The position numbers and the translations under genes are program-made. Under the pieces are notes generated by a model, which was not told where the DNA came from, did not search any database, and worked only from the letters and a program-made list of their open reading frames with translations. Shown piece by piece: positions 1 to 6,000 of a stretch of DNA of 6,000 bases. Source of the DNA: an uncultured Micrococcales bacterium (GTDB taxonomy: Bacteria > Actinomycetota > Actinomycetes > Actinomycetales > Microbacteriaceae); assembly GCA_903929105.1 (NCBI GenBank), contig CAIYTL010000193.1:1-6000 (forward strand), written 5' to 3'. The first letter of the stretch is position 1; each line of letters opens with the position of its first letter.

Positions 1-103
1 CGCGAACGCGATCGCTGGTTGGGCGGGTTGATTTGGCGGGGGAGGCTAGCTTAAGTGAGCCGGCGACTCCTGAAATGATTCTTGTCATGTTGATTAGAGC
101 TTA
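1..103 (+). other. Unresolved 3' end of the gene upstream of recG
   Basis: No identifiable product. On the + strand, one frame is open from base 3 to a TAA at 102-104, which overlaps the first possible recG ATG at 104 (TAATG). It would encode a 33-residue C-terminal tail ending MILVMLIRA. A second frame, rich in common arginine codons, stops at 52-54, and the third stops at 29-31. The TAATG overlap is the kind of junction seen between coupled genes, so the first frame is mildly preferred. In related actinobacteria a DAK2-domain protein often precedes recG, but I see no recognisable motif of it here. No clear promoter is visible. Confidence 0.3.
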
Positions 104-2314
104 ATGCAGGCGGGCAGCTTGGTTGTCGGCGAAGATTGTTTTATGTTGCTGCCGCAGACCAAACTTGACCGCCTTTTGGGCGATCGCACGGCCAAGGCTT
201 TTGCCCGCCACCTAGGTCTGGTTACAGTGGCCGACCTTTTGCAGCATTACCCAAGACGCTATGCGGTGCGTGGCGACTTGACGCCGATAGCTGAGGTTCC
301 CATTGGCGAACCAGTGACTGTGGTGGCTGAGATTGTCGATTTTAAAGAACGACGAATGTCGGGCAAGACCTCGCATCTGCTTGAGGTGCGAATCACTGAC
401 GGGTCGGCTTTTTTGACTTTGACTTTTTTCAATCAGGCTTGGCGTCAAAAAGATTTGAAACCTGGTGCGCGCGGGTTGTTCGCAGGCAAGATAGGTGCGT
501 TCAACGGGCGTTTGCAGCTAGCCCACCCCGAATATGAACTTTTTGACGACGAGGTTGATTCTGCTGAAGCATCACGTTGGGCTTTGCAGCCGATTCCGAT
601 TTACCCAGCGGCATCTTCGGTTACTACCTGGGCGATTGGTCGAGCGATGGCAGTGGTGCTAGACACATTGCCAGCGTTGGTTGATGAGTTGCCGGCAGAG
701 GTTGTGGCTTCAGAGAACCTGCTTGCTCTAGATGATGCGATTCGCAAGATTCACCAACCTGCAGTGGCTCACGATTGGCAGAGCGCCCGAGACACCCTGC
801 GTTTTCACGAGGCGTTTTTGCTGCAATCGGCTTTAATCCAACGCAAAGCCCAGCTGGCTCACTTGACCACTGAGGTGCGCGCGGTTGCAACCGACGGGTT
901 ATTGGCAGAGTTCGACAAGGCCTTGCCGTTTGAGTTGACCAATGGCCAGCGGTCAGTTGGCAATGAGATTCTCGAAGACCTTGCATCGGGCCACCCGATG
1001 AACCGGTTATTGCAAGGCGAAGTTGGCTCAGGCAAAACTCTTGTAGCCCTTAGGGCAATGTTGGCCGTTGCCGAATCTGGTGGCCAGTCAGCCTTGATTG
1101 CGCCAACTGAGGTTTTAGCAGCGCAGCACCTGGCGTCGATTCGGCGCACCCTTGGCGAGGCCCTTGCCGCAAAACTTGGGTTGACGCTGCTGACTGGCTC
1201 GCAGAACACTGCCGAGCGCAAACGGGCGCTTTTGCAAATCGTTAGTGGCAAGGCCCAGTTGGTTGTGGGCACTCATGCACTGCTGGCTGACAAAGTTGAG
1301 TTTTATGACCTGGCGATGGTTGTGATTGACGAGCAGCATCGGTTTGGGGTTGAGCAGCGCGAAACTTTGCGTCTGAAAGGTCGCACCGCACCACATGTGT
1401 TGACTATGACTGCCACGCCGATTCCTCGGACGTTGGCGGTGAGCGTCTTTGGCGATCTCGACATCTCAACGCTCACCGAGTTACCTGCTGGCCGCCAGGC
1501 GATTACCTCGCACGTCGTTCAGTTGAGCCAGCCGGCGTTGATTGCACGCACTTGGTCGAGGGTTGCCGAAGAAGTGGCCAAAGGGCATCAAGTTTTTGTG
1601 GTTTGCCCAAGAATTAGCGAAACGCTCGACGAGGCTCAGCCGCCACTTGAGCTTGACGATTTAGAAGAGCTGGTTGACGAAACTAACCCGAAACCACGCC
1701 GGCCTTTGGCTGCGGTTGAAACTATGGTCGAGGCGCTTCGCGCTAACCCCGTGTTGGCTGGTTTGACTATCGAGCCGATGCACGGGGCACTGGCATCCGA
1801 GTTAAAAAATGTGACCATGGCGCGTTTTGTCGCTGGCGAAATCAACGTTTTGGTTTCGACCACGGTGATTGAGGTTGGCGTTGACGTGCCGAATGCGACC
1901 CTCATGGTGGTGCTTGATGCTGATCGTTTTGGTGTTTCTCAGCTGCACCAGTTGCGCGGGCGAGTGGGTCGTGGTGGCAACGCCGGTTTGTGTCTGATGA
2001 TGACCGCCGCCGAAAGCGGTTCATTGGCGCTTGAGCGAGTGCGCGCCGTTGCTGACACTCTTGATGGTTTCAAGTTGAGCGAGATCGACCTCGAGTTGCG
2101 CGGTGAGGGCGATGTTTTGGGTGCGAGCCAGTCGGGTGTGCGTTCGGGTTTGCGTTTGTTGCGGGTGTTGCGCGATGCCGACCTTATTGTGCGAGCAAGG
2201 CAAATCGCTTCAGACTTGCTAACAGCCGACCCAACCCTAGAAAAACACCCAAATTTGGCTGAAACCTTATCGAATTTAGATGCAGCCCGCCAACAGAACC
2301 TGAGCAAGGGCTAA
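104..2314 (+). CDS. recG: ATP-dependent DNA helicase RecG
   Basis: RecG is a superfamily 2 double-stranded DNA translocase that remodels stalled replication forks and branch-migrates Holliday junctions. Numbered from ATG 104 (736 residues): an N-terminal region with QHYPRRY (47-53), then a wedge/OB-fold domain at about 66-146 with the FFNQ loop (108-111). The helicase core has Walker A GEVGSGKT (305-312), the DEQH box (409-412), TATP (436-439) and motif VI QLRGRVGRG (616-624). The C-terminal translocation (TRG) motif LRGEGDVLGASQSG is at 665-678. All key motifs are intact, and the length suits actinobacterial RecG (E. coli about 690). An acidic linker near 510-530 interrupts the second helicase lobe. 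The start is uncertain: ATG 143 gives a protein beginning MLLPQTKLDRLLG, closer to the usual family N-terminus, and neither start has a strong Shine-Dalgarno. I keep 104 because it overlaps a stop codon upstream. coaD follows after 9 bases. Confidence 0.97.
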   Translation: MQAGSLVVGEDCFMLLPQTKLDRLLGDRTAKAFARHLGLVTVADLLQHYPRRYAVRGDLTPIAEVPIGEPVTVVAEIVDFKERRMSGKTSHLLEVRITDGSAFLTLTFFNQAWRQKDLKPGARGLFAGKIGAFNGRLQLAHPEYELFDDEVDSAEASRWALQPIPIYPAASSVTTWAIGRAMAVVLDTLPALVDELPAEVVASENLLALDDAIRKIHQPAVAHDWQSARDTLRFHEAFLLQSALIQRKAQLAHLTTEVRAVATDGLLAEFDKALPFELTNGQRSVGNEILEDLASGHPMNRLLQGEVGSGKTLVALRAMLAVAESGGQSALIAPTEVLAAQHLASIRRTLGEALAAKLGLTLLTGSQNTAERKRALLQIVSGKAQLVVGTHALLADKVEFYDLAMVVIDEQHRFGVEQRETLRLKGRTAPHVLTMTATPIPRTLAVSVFGDLDISTLTELPAGRQAITSHVVQLSQPALIARTWSRVAEEVAKGHQVFVVCPRISETLDEAQPPLELDDLEELVDETNPKPRRPLAAVETMVEALRANPVLAGLTIEPMHGALASELKNVTMARFVAGEINVLVSTTVIEVGVDVPNATLMVVLDADRFGVSQLHQLRGRVGRGGNAGLCLMMTAAESGSLALERVRAVADTLDGFKLSEIDLELRGEGDVLGASQSGVRSGLRLLRVLRDADLIVRARQIASDLLTADPTLEKHPNLAETLSNLDAARQQNLSKG

Positions 2315-2323
2315 CCTAGTTTT

Positions 2324-2851
2324 ATGTCTTCTATCGCCGTGTACCCTGGCTCATTTGACCCGCTAACGTTTGGGCATCTCAACATTGCTGCCCGCGCAGC
2401 GCACCTTTTTGATGAACTTCACATTGTTGTGGTTCACAACCCCGCCAAAAGCCCTCGTTTTTCGAGTGCTGAGCGCGTTGAACTGATTCGCGCCTCGCTA
2501 AGTGAAGCTGGTCGTTTTGGCACCCCGATGCCATCAAGCCACGTTTCGAAAATCGTGATTGATACTCTCGACAACGGTTTGTTGGTCGACTATTGCCGAA
2601 TGGTTGGCGCAAAAGCTTTGCTCAAAGGTGTTCGCAACAACGCAGACCTTGAATACGAGCTTCCTATGGCCTTTGTGAACCGCGATCTGGCTGGCGTTGA
2701 AACTATTTTTATGCCCGCCAACCCGCAAAACGGTTTCGTCTCAAGCTCACTGGTCAAGCAGGTTGCCGACCTTGGCGGCTCGGTTGACAAATATGTGCCT
2801 TCAGCTGTGGCTCGCGCCTTGGCCGCTTCGGCAGCAAACCGCAACTCATAG
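2324..2851 (+). CDS. coaD: Pantetheine-phosphate adenylyltransferase (PPAT)
   Basis: This cytoplasmic enzyme catalyses the penultimate step of coenzyme A synthesis, joining ATP and 4'-phosphopantetheine to give dephospho-CoA and pyrophosphate. The 175-residue protein is a nucleotidyltransferase-fold member, slightly longer than the usual 160. It opens with YPGSFDPLTFGH, holding the T-x-G-H ATP-binding motif at 15-18. Substrate-contact residues are present at K42 (NPAKSPRF) and in KGVRNNADLEYE (from 101, with R104). The C-terminal VSSSLVK at 139-145 matches the family's ISSS-x-VK element. The extra length lies mainly around 61-75 and in an Ala/Asn-rich tail. The start is fixed by the conserved N-terminal strand directly before YPGSFDP. 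The only Shine-Dalgarno-like sequence, AAGGG at 2306-2310, sits 13 bases from ATG, which is too far for a typical site. Expression is probably by read-through from recG. In many actinobacteria rsmD precedes this gene, but here recG does. Confidence 0.97.
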   Translation: MSSIAVYPGSFDPLTFGHLNIAARAAHLFDELHIVVVHNPAKSPRFSSAERVELIRASLSEAGRFGTPMPSSHVSKIVIDTLDNGLLVDYCRMVGAKALLKGVRNNADLEYELPMAFVNRDLAGVETIFMPANPQNGFVSSSLVKQVADLGGSVDKYVPSAVARALAASAANRNS

Positions 2852-2859
2852 GCCCAAAA

Positions 2860-3378
2860 ATGAATCAAGACTCTTTTGTCGTAGCAGTTCACGACCTCAT
2901 CAACAAACCTGGCAACCTTCGTCGGTTTGATTTCGAAATCTCACTCGATGAACCGTTTGGTGCCGGTGCTGTGACGTTGCCGGCCGCTTCGAAAGTGCAG
3001 TTGAGTGGGCGTTTAGAGTCAGTTCATGAGGGTATTTTGGTCACCGGTTTAGCCGAGAGTGACGCAAAAACCGAGTGCAGTCGCTGTTTAGACCCATTGA
3101 CTCTGCCTGTTGAAGTAGATTTTCAAGAACTTTTCGCCTATTCTAGATACTCAGAAGATGACTTTGAGATTCAAGACGAGAAAATCGACCTTGAGCCTGT
3201 TGTCAGAGATGCGGTCGTTTTAAGCCTTCCATTTCAACCTGTTTGTAGCGAAGCCTGTCAAGGGCTTTGCGCAGAATGCGGTTTGAAGTTAGCAGACAAC
3301 CCAGATCACGTTCACGAGGCGCCGATTGATTCGCGCTGGAGTGAGCTAACAAAGCTTCAGATTACAGAAGAGGACTAA
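2860..3378 (+). CDS. DUF177 / YceD family protein (23S rRNA accumulation)
   Basis: A 172-residue member of the DUF177 (YceD) family, which is found directly before rpmF in most bacteria. Genetic work on relatives in E. coli and plants links the family to 23S rRNA accumulation or large-subunit assembly; the biochemical activity is unknown. The recognisable features are a TECSRCLDPL pair (C73, C76), a conserved FQELFAY segment after it, an acidic stretch at about 99-112, and a second cluster CSEACQGLCAECG (C129, C133, C137, C140). The cysteines suggest metal binding, probably zinc, which is inference. ATG 2860 is 8 bases after coaD and has no good Shine-Dalgarno, so coupling to coaD is likely. 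The 3' end carries the ribosome binding site for rpmF, and only one base separates the two genes, tying this protein's expression to that of a ribosomal protein. Confidence 0.92.
   Translation: MNQDSFVVAVHDLINKPGNLRRFDFEISLDEPFGAGAVTLPAASKVQLSGRLESVHEGILVTGLAESDAKTECSRCLDPLTLPVEVDFQELFAYSRYSEDDFEIQDEKIDLEPVVRDAVVLSLPFQPVCSEACQGLCAECGLKLADNPDHVHEAPIDSRWSELTKLQITEED
3366..3374 (+). promoter_or_regulatory. Shine-Dalgarno of rpmF
   Basis: AGAAGAGGA lies inside the last codons of the DUF177 gene, 5 bases before the rpmF ATG. It matches the anti-Shine-Dalgarno far better than the sequences before coaD, DUF177, rnc or mutM. This fits the need for high L32 output from within an operon. Confidence 0.75.
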
Positions 3379-3379
3379 C

Positions 3380-3583
3380 ATGCCAGTACCAAAGCGCCGC
3401 CTTTCGCGTTCACGCACCCACGCTCGTCGTTCACAGTGGAAGGCTGAGCCTGTTGCTCTAGTCAAGACCATCGTTAACGGCAAGACCGTTTACAGCCTTC
3501 CTCACCGTGCAAACGTGGTTGAAGACTCAGCCGGCAACGCGCTATTCATGGAATACAAGGGTCGCAAAGTAGCCGACGCCTAG
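3380..3583 (+). CDS. rpmF: 50S ribosomal protein L32 (bL32), zinc-free form
   Basis: A small basic protein of the large ribosomal subunit, 67 residues. It begins MPVPKRRLSRSRTHARRSQWK, the bL32 signature, with the KRR-x-SRSRTHARRSQW stretch that threads into rRNA. The C-terminal half (TVYSLPHRANVVEDSAG and MEYKGRKVADA) resembles the Microbacteriaceae version. There is no cysteine, so this is the C-minus paralogue type without the zinc ribbon that some actinobacterial L32 proteins carry. The gene starts 1 base after DUF177 and has a strong ribosome binding site. Codon use is C-ending rich, as expected for a highly expressed ribosomal protein. Confidence 0.97.
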   Translation: MPVPKRRLSRSRTHARRSQWKAEPVALVKTIVNGKTVYSLPHRANVVEDSAGNALFMEYKGRKVADA

Positions 3584-3589
3584 TCTTCA

Positions 3590-4288
3590 ATGACAGGTTT
3601 TGAGCAGCTGCACAAGCAACTTGGTGTTCACATTGAACCCCAGTTGTTGCAGTTAGCTCTAACTCACAGCTCGTATGCTTATGAGCAAGGCAACCTACCC
3701 AACAACGAACGTCTAGAGTTTCTAGGCGACTCGGTGTTGGGTTTTGTTGTTTCTGGGCACATTTTTAACGAGTTTCATGATCTGCCCGAGGGTGAGCTGA
3801 CCAAGCTGCGTTCGGCAGTTGTCAGTGCCAAAGCTTTGACTCTGGTTGCTGAGAAAATCGGGCTTCAAGATCATTTGATGCTTGGCCGCGACAGCCTTTT
3901 ATTGGTCGGTCGTGCTCGCGACGGAATCTTGGCTGATGCTGTTGAAGCCGTGCTCGGGGCAATTTTTCTAAGTTCAGGTCTTGATGCCGCCCGTGACGTT
4001 ATTGAGCGTTTTGTTTTTCCGCTGCTTGAAAACCCTGATGCTTTGCGCGAAAACGCCGACCCAAAAACCACTCTGCAGATGCACTGTCAACGCAACGACA
4101 TGTTGCAGCCAACTTATGAAACCAGTTTTGATGGGCCACCTCATAACCGCACATATTTTGCGCAAGTTTTTAGCGGGCTAACTTTGCTGGGTGAAGGCCG
4201 TGCGCACTCGCTCAAAGAAGCTAAGTCTGAGGCCGCCGCCGACGCCGTGGCAAAACTTGCTAACGGTTCACAAAACTCGAGCAAATAA
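3590..4288 (+). CDS. rnc: Ribonuclease III
   Basis: A magnesium-dependent endonuclease that cuts double-stranded RNA. It releases 16S and 23S precursors from the rRNA transcript and processes some mRNAs. The 232-residue protein has an N-terminal catalytic domain (about 1-150) with signature NNERLEFLGDS (38-48) and the acidic residues E40, E43 and D47. It also has ILADAVEA with D116 and E119, the same spacing as the E. coli D114/E117 pair. A double-stranded RNA-binding domain follows (about 157-224), ending in the Lys/Ala-rich helix SLKEAKSEAAADAV. Length and domain order are typical (E. coli 226). ATG 3590 lies 6 bases after rpmF without a visible Shine-Dalgarno, so translation is probably coupled. 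The gene ends TAATATG, one base before mutM. Its place beside rpmF and DUF177 fits a ribosome-production theme. Confidence 0.97.
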   Translation: MTGFEQLHKQLGVHIEPQLLQLALTHSSYAYEQGNLPNNERLEFLGDSVLGFVVSGHIFNEFHDLPEGELTKLRSAVVSAKALTLVAEKIGLQDHLMLGRDSLLLVGRARDGILADAVEAVLGAIFLSSGLDAARDVIERFVFPLLENPDALRENADPKTTLQMHCQRNDMLQPTYETSFDGPPHNRTYFAQVFSGLTLLGEGRAHSLKEAKSEAAADAVAKLANGSQNSSK

Positions 4289-4289
4289 T

Positions 4290-5327
4290 ATGCCTGAACT
4301 GCCCGAGGTTGAAACTGTTCGTGCCGGTTTAGCGCCAGCACTGACCAATGCCGTCATCAAGTCGGTTGAAATCTTTGACGTGCGCTCGCTCAAACGTCAT
4401 CTGCCAGGGCCAAGCGATTTTGTGCAAACTTTGGTGGGCGCCCGCATTTTGGCGGTAGTTCGCCGAGGCAAATTTTTATGGATGCCCCTGCAGATTGCGG
4501 GTGACACTAACCCCGGTGAAACTTCACTTGCGCTTGTTGGCCACTTGGGCATGAGCGGGCAAATGTTGCTCAGGCTGCCGGGCGCTGAGCCCGATAAGTG
4601 CAACCGCGTAACAATGGTGGTTGAGGCTGCCGGGCCAGCCCAGCTTTCGAACGGCGACGCTTTTTCGGGTGGCGGTTTTGCTGCCGGCGAGCTTATAGAG
4701 TTTCGTTTCATCGACCAACGCATTTTCGGCTCGTTAGCTATCGACCGTTTGATAAACACTGCAGATGCCGGCCCTGGCGGCTTTCAAGCAGAGTTTGGCT
4801 CGAGCTCAAGTGATTTGCTGGGCGACTCAGCTCCTACCTCACCACCGAGCCTTTGGTGGTTCAACCGTTTGCCCGAAACCGCAGCGCACATCTCGCGCGA
4901 TGCCCTCGACCCAGCCTTTGATGTCAAAGCTCTGATGAAGCGACTCAGCACGAAGCAAACCGGCATCAAACGGGCCCTGCTAGACCAGCAACTCATCAGT
5001 GGGGTCGGCAACATTTATGCCGATGAAGCACTTTGGGCTACAAAGCTGCACTACGACCAAACCGCTGCAACCATCAGCAGCGCAAAAATCAAAGAACTTT
5101 ATGAAAATGTTGTGAGCATTTTGCGGGCCGCTGTTGCTCAAGGTGGCACTTCGTTTGATGAGCAATACAAAAACGTTAACGGTGAATCAGGGTATTTCGC
5201 GGTGTCGCTAAACGCCTATGGACAGACCGGCCAACCTTGCAAACGATGCGCAACGCTGATAAAACGAGAGCAATGGGCTAACCGAGGTTCGCATTTTTGC
5301 CCCCGATGCCAAAAGCTGCGCCCCTAA
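4290..5327 (+). CDS. mutM: Formamidopyrimidine-DNA glycosylase (Fpg/MutM)
   Basis: A bifunctional base-excision repair enzyme that removes 8-oxoguanine and formamidopyrimidines from DNA and cuts the strand by beta,delta-elimination. The start must be ATG 4290: the mature N-terminus PELPEVETV supplies the catalytic Pro2 and Glu3, so a longer frame from 4191 would bury the nucleophile. Further motifs are RRGK with K61, GHLGMSG (84-90), DQRIFG with R144 and F146, the helix-two-turn-helix region with LISGVGNIYADEALW (235-249), and a C-terminal zinc finger with C317, C320, C337 and C340 plus R332 in the hairpin. All catalytic parts are intact. At 345 residues it is well above the usual 270-300. 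The excess lies at about 113-135 (Gly/Ala-rich) and about 155-193 (Gly, Ser, Pro and WW). It starts 1 base after rnc with no clear Shine-Dalgarno and is probably the last gene of the operon. Confidence 0.96.
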   Translation: MPELPEVETVRAGLAPALTNAVIKSVEIFDVRSLKRHLPGPSDFVQTLVGARILAVVRRGKFLWMPLQIAGDTNPGETSLALVGHLGMSGQMLLRLPGAEPDKCNRVTMVVEAAGPAQLSNGDAFSGGGFAAGELIEFRFIDQRIFGSLAIDRLINTADAGPGGFQAEFGSSSSDLLGDSAPTSPPSLWWFNRLPETAAHISRDALDPAFDVKALMKRLSTKQTGIKRALLDQQLISGVGNIYADEALWATKLHYDQTAATISSAKIKELYENVVSILRAAVAQGGTSFDEQYKNVNGESGYFAVSLNAYGQTGQPCKRCATLIKREQWANRGSHFCPRCQKLRP

Positions 5328-5439
5328 GGCGATAAAATCAAGTCTCAAAGCCCGTGCGTGCAGATTTTTGCGTGTGTGGGGTAATCCGTCACTAATGGGC
5401 CAGCGCTGAGCGCACGCCCCGAGCCTAAAGGAGTGCAGC
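5328..5439 (+). other. Intergenic gap before smc, probable smc leader
   Basis: This 112-base stretch is the only sizeable gap in the window; every other junction is under 10 bases. It has no open frame of note and no tRNA-like fold. Just after the mutM stop there is an AT-rich GATAAAAT (5331-5338) containing a TAAAAT that could be a -10 hexamer, but no good -35 sits at 16-18 bases upstream. TGCGTG occurs twice, 14 bases apart (5355 and 5369). CGTGCG at 5353 and CGCACG at 5411 could pair, but the stem is short and the loop long. I infer that smc has its own promoter or leader here, or that transcription reads through from mutM. Confidence 0.4.
5427..5433 (+). promoter_or_regulatory. Shine-Dalgarno of smc, sets a TTG start
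   Basis: AAAGGAG, a near-perfect complement of the 16S rRNA 3' end, lies 6 bases before TTG 5440. No in-frame ATG or GTG exists between this site and the conserved SMC N-terminus, so it decides the start codon. Confidence 0.88.
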
Positions 5440-6000
5440 TTGTATCTAAAAAGCTTGACACTCAAGGGCTTCAAATCTTTTGCCACCCCAACAACATTTG
5501 CTTTTGAACCTGGCGTTACCTGTGTGGTTGGCCCCAACGGCTCAGGCAAATCAAACGTGGTTGATGCACTGGCCTGGGTTATGGGCGAGCAGGGAGCTAA
5601 GACTCTGCGCGGTGGCAAGATGGAAGACGTCATTTTTGCTGGCACAACAACAAAAAGCCCACTTGGTCGCGCCGAAGTTCAGCTAACCATTGACAACACC
5701 GATGGTGCTTTGCCGATTGACTACAGCGAAGTAACCATTAGTCGCACGCTGTTTCGTAACGGCGGTTCAGAATATGCGATCAACGGCGAAGCCTGCCGTC
5801 TGCTCGACGTGCAGGAGCTTTTGAGCGACTCTGGTCTTGGCCGTGAGATGCACGTGATTGTTGGTCAGGGTCAACTTGACAGTGTTTTGCGCGCAACGCC
5901 TGAAGAGCGCCGCGGGTTTATCGAAGAAGCCGCCGGAATCTTGAAGCACCGCCGCCGCAAAGAAAAAACTGAGCGCAAGCTCGACGCCATGCAGGCCAAC
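5440..6000 (+). CDS. smc: Chromosome segregation protein SMC (5' part)
   Basis: SMC is the ATPase of the bacterial condensin. With ScpA and ScpB it extrudes DNA loops and helps align and segregate replicated chromosomes. The window holds the first 187 codons of a protein that is usually about 1,150-1,200 residues; the frame is open to the last base. Starting at TTG it reads MYLKSLTLKGFKSFA, the standard SMC opening. Walker A GPNGSGKS is at 31-38, the R-loop LRGGKMEDVIFAG includes R57, the GQGQLD Q-loop is at 142-147, and EEAAGI is at 162-167. After that a charged Lys/Arg/Glu stretch begins the coiled-coil arm. The Walker B and signature motifs should lie near the far C-terminus, outside the window. 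The start rests on a strong ribosome binding site and on the family N-terminus. The placement after rnc and mutM is the usual actinobacterial one, and ftsY often comes next. Confidence 0.97.
   Translation, partial: MYLKSLTLKGFKSFATPTTFAFEPGVTCVVGPNGSGKSNVVDALAWVMGEQGAKTLRGGKMEDVIFAGTTTKSPLGRAEVQLTIDNTDGALPIDYSEVTISRTLFRNGGSEYAINGEACRLLDVQELLSDSGLGREMHVIVGQGQLDSVLRATPEERRGFIEEAAGILKHRRRKEKTERKLDAMQAN

Noticed and set aside
859..1272. Open frame of 137 codons on the minus strand inside recG
   Set aside because: It is antisense to the helicase core that holds Walker A, and its Arg/Ser/Ala-rich translation resembles no family. It is a shadow of recG.
2697..2930. Plus-strand frame of 77 codons bridging coaD and DUF177
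   Set aside because: It is out of frame with two conserved genes and its translation has no family character.
4191..4289. A 33-codon in-frame extension at the 5' end of mutM
   Set aside because: It lies wholly within rnc, and it would hide the Pro2/Glu3 active site that must be at the protein N-terminus.
5319..5331. Possible terminator after mutM (CGCC and GGCG around the stop codon)
   Set aside because: The stem has only four base pairs and no T-run follows.
5353..5416. Inverted repeat CGTGCG / CGCACG before smc as an operator
   Set aside because: Six bases per arm separated by about 52 bases is weak and could occur by chance.
5208..5645. Minus-strand frame of 145 codons across the mutM-smc gap
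   Set aside because: It overlaps the zinc-finger end of mutM and the Walker A region of smc, both clearly coding on the plus strand, and has no recognisable motif.
1..6000. Mobile element, CRISPR, tRNA or novel defence system
   Set aside because: No repeat arrays, transposase motifs, attachment sites or RNA-gene folds were seen. Apart from the unresolved first 103 bases, every gene-sized frame used is a known housekeeping family.

Overview
This window looks like ordinary chromosome from a reduced-genome actinobacterium. The best guess is Microbacteriaceae, perhaps the freshwater Luna-type lineage (Rhodoluna/Aquiluna). The evidence is the gene order recG, coaD, DUF177, rpmF, rnc, mutM, smc on one strand, an L32 protein of the Microbacteriaceae type, moderate GC and almost no intergenic space. 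The taxonomic call is inferred from protein resemblance and gene order; no search was run.

Layout: bases 1-103 hold the unresolved 3' end of whatever precedes recG. recG (DNA branch-migration helicase) runs to 2314. coaD (pantetheine-phosphate adenylyltransferase) follows after 9 bases, then a DUF177/YceD protein after 8, rpmF (ribosomal protein L32) after 1, rnc (RNase III) after 6 and mutM (formamidopyrimidine-DNA glycosylase) after 1. This spacing implies one co-transcribed, partly translationally coupled operon from at least recG to mutM. A 112-base gap (5328-5439) follows. smc, the chromosome condensin ATPase, then starts at a TTG codon behind a strong Shine-Dalgarno and runs off the window end.

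The genes join three housekeeping themes: DNA repair and chromosome maintenance (recG, mutM, smc), ribosome production and RNA processing (DUF177, rpmF, rnc) and coenzyme A synthesis (coaD). Their co-location is a conserved actinobacterial arrangement rather than a pathway.

I found no mobile element, CRISPR array, RNA gene, convincing terminator or undescribed system. The points worth a second look are modest: rsmD is missing between recG and coaD, mutM carries long Gly/Ser/Pro-rich insertions, L32 has no zinc ribbon, Shine-Dalgarno use is uneven, and base composition changes sharply near the end of recG.
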